Source: Candidatus Cloacimonadota bacterium (lineage in GTDB: Bacteria; Cloacimonadota; Cloacimonadia; Cloacimonadales; Cloacimonadaceae). Taken from it: DNA of 6,943 bases. Below, in pieces: positions 5,580 to 6,943 of the stretch (position 1 is its first letter; every line of letters begins with the position of its first letter). The notes under the pieces were generated by a model that did no database searches, was not told where the DNA came from, and saw nothing but the letters and a program-made list of their open reading frames with translations. The position numbers were made by a program, and so were the translations under genes. The stretch spans positions 1 through 6,943 of the forward strand of contig JAAYQD010000247.1 of the NCBI GenBank assembly GCA_012519465.1. The letters run 5' to 3'.

Positions 5580-6943
5580 CCCTTGATCTGCACTTCTCCA
5601 CTGCCGATGCAGCCATCCTTGGCTCCAGACTCCTCAGGTTTTTCCAAGCACCCACAGGCTTAACCATTAGATTTTACCATCCACCCCATGCAGACTGGGG
5701 CTTTGAGCTGGATATGCCCTGGCTGAGGCTGAGCACAGAACCTCCGCCAACTCCCAGCCCCCTCAGTGTCTGCAATTCCCTCACTTCTGAGGAGATAGCT
5801 CCGGATTCTGCCATCTTATGGTGCAGCGGCAACCATCGCTTTCTCTTTGTCACGCCCTCCACCCCGCCTTCCCTCCTCAAACATGAATTTCTGGCTGGGC
5901 ATATCTTTTGGCAGTTGGAGGCAGAGGCAGACGCCCTTCAAGACTTGGATTTGGCACACACCTTCACCGATATTCCGGATGCCCTGGCTCGCCTGGATAG
6001 AAATTCCATCCTCATCAGCGCCAATCAAGACCTCATCTTGTCCCTCATCCAAAACCAGCCTGAAGATTTGTGGCAGTTTGCCATCACGCCGCAAAGCCTC
6101 ACCTTGGCGCTTAATCTGGAAGACAGCTCCCAATCCAACCTGAGGGCATACAAACAGCTGCAAGCCTTTGGCGAGTGGCAGATACAGGCACAAAAGCACA
6201 GCCTGAAAGAGTTGATCGGCATCCACGACCTGATGCGGGATTCATATTCTTTCTTTGCAGAGTTTTATGACCGCTTTATGGCACATGTGGATTATTCCTA
6301 TTGGCTGGATAAGATATTCACCTGGAACAACCGCTTTGCCAGCGCCCCAGCCCAAAAGGTGTTGGAATTAGCCTGTGGAACCGCCAATATCGCTGAGCAA
6401 CTGGTATTCCGAGGCATGGAGGTGGAAGCCTGCGATTACTCCCCCTTCATGCTGTATGAGGCAGCCAAAAAGTGTTTCTGCCCCACCTTGTTCCTGGCTT
6501 CGATGGATGAACCGCTGCCCCGGCAAAACCATTATGACCTGATCTTATGCCTCTTCGATAGCATCAATTACCTGGTGAAAACCTCCTCCTTCCGTGCTTG
6601 CCTGCGCGCCGTCCAAGACGCCCTCAAGCCCGGCGGTATCTTCATCTTCGATATCTCCACCATCAATAATAGCCGCACCTATTTTGCCGATATCTCCCAA
6701 CACTTCCGCTATAACGATGCCCAGCTCTATCACCACGCTTTTTTTGATGAACTCAGCCTGCGTCAGCGCTCTTCCCTCACCCTCTTCCGCAAAAGACCCT
6801 GTGGCTGGGTCAGCAGCGAAGAACAGCATGCCCAGCGCGTTTACCGCCACCGGGAAATCATGGCGCTCATCAATGACTGTGATCTGGAACTATTGGCAAT
6901 CTTCACCTTGGAATCCCGCCAAAACCTGCTTTCCAAAAGAATG
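5576..6943 (+). CDS. Class I SAM-dependent methyltransferase with uncharacterised N-terminal region (3' end missing)
   Basis: The frame is open from the ATG at 5576, which overlaps the pyrE stop (ATGA), to the window edge: 456 codons with no stop, so the C-terminus is missing. Residues ~220-456 carry a class I methyltransferase fold: the lead-in SFFAEFYDRFMAHVDYSYW (225-243), motif I VLELACGTAN (262-271), an acidic residue after strand 2 (D287 in ACDYSPFM), LILCLFDSINYL (322-333) and ALKPGGIFIFDIS (349-361). Substrate is unknown. Residues 1-~210 match no domain I recognise; they contain a proline-rich stretch (55-62) and an aromatic/hydrophobic pattern suggesting a folded domain, not a linker. 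No Shine-Dalgarno is visible, so translation is probably coupled to pyrE. The sense strand is strongly C-rich (28 C against 9 G in 5821-5880). Confidence 0.8.
   Translation, partial: MTLDLHFSTADAAILGSRLLRFFQAPTGLTIRFYHPPHADWGFELDMPWLRLSTEPPPTPSPLSVCNSLTSEEIAPDSAILWCSGNHRFLFVTPSTPPSLLKHEFLAGHIFWQLEAEADALQDLDLAHTFTDIPDALARLDRNSILISANQDLILSLIQNQPEDLWQFAITPQSLTLALNLEDSSQSNLRAYKQLQAFGEWQIQAQKHSLKELIGIHDLMRDSYSFFAEFYDRFMAHVDYSYWLDKIFTWNNRFASAPAQKVLELACGTANIAEQLVFRGMEVEACDYSPFMLYEAAKKCFCPTLFLASMDEPLPRQNHYDLILCLFDSINYLVKTSSFRACLRAVQDALKPGGIFIFDISTINNSRTYFADISQHFRYNDAQLYHHAFFDELSLRQRSSLTLFRKRPCGWVSSEEQHAQRVYRHREIMALINDCDLELLAIFTLESRQNLLSKRM

Noticed and set aside
5816..6226. Minus-strand open frames in the methyltransferase gene, also 6545-6850
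   Set aside because: The plus-strand frame is open through the whole stretch, overlaps pyrE by ATGA and contains SAM-binding motifs. The minus frames have no such support.

Overview
This window reads as chromosomal DNA from an anaerobic, amino-acid- or peptide-fermenting, Gram-negative-type (diderm) bacterium. The evidence is a complete four-subunit ferredoxin-dependent 2-oxoacid oxidoreductase operon plus an RlpA-type cell-wall enzyme. Base composition is roughly balanced and Shine-Dalgarno sites are mostly strong. The combination would fit a Cloacimonadota-like or similar uncultured fermenter, but that lineage is a low-confidence inference from gene content. There are no transposases, phage genes, CRISPR arrays, tRNAs or rRNAs.

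Layout. Bases 1-180 hold no gene. They hold two palindromic blocks built from 11-bp tandem units, followed at 181-201 by an intrinsic terminator. The minus strand from 2822 to 231 encodes a tight operon in the order delta (ferredoxin), alpha, beta, gamma. Genes are 8 bp apart, 11 bp apart and then overlapping by 4 bp. A TTGACA-type promoter lies at 2865-2891 and the terminator at 181-201 closes the unit. The 356-bp gap from 2823 to 3178 is a divergent promoter region. Its other promoter (3116-3145) drives a plus-strand gene for a secreted RlpA-like double-psi beta-barrel protein, which is followed by a strong hairpin.

The plus strand then carries psuG (pseudouridine-5'-phosphate glycosidase). 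Next is an orotate phosphoribosyltransferase with an N-terminal DUF2007-like domain. Last, overlapping it by ATGA, is the first 456 codons of a protein with an unrecognised ~210-residue N-terminal region and a class I SAM-dependent methyltransferase domain; this gene runs off the right edge.

How the genes work together. The oxidoreductase would oxidatively decarboxylate 2-oxoacids made by amino-acid deamination to acyl-CoA, passing electrons to ferredoxin for hydrogen or NADH formation. PsuG recycles pseudouridine 5'-phosphate to uracil plus ribose 5-phosphate, while the orotate phosphoribosyltransferase makes OMP from orotate and PRPP, so the plus-strand cluster joins pyrimidine salvage and de novo synthesis. 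No complete, clearly novel system is evident. The most unusual items are the DUF2007-PyrE fusion, its coupling to the two-part methyltransferase, the alternative hairpins ahead of the fusion gene, and the 11-bp-period repeat blocks at the left edge.
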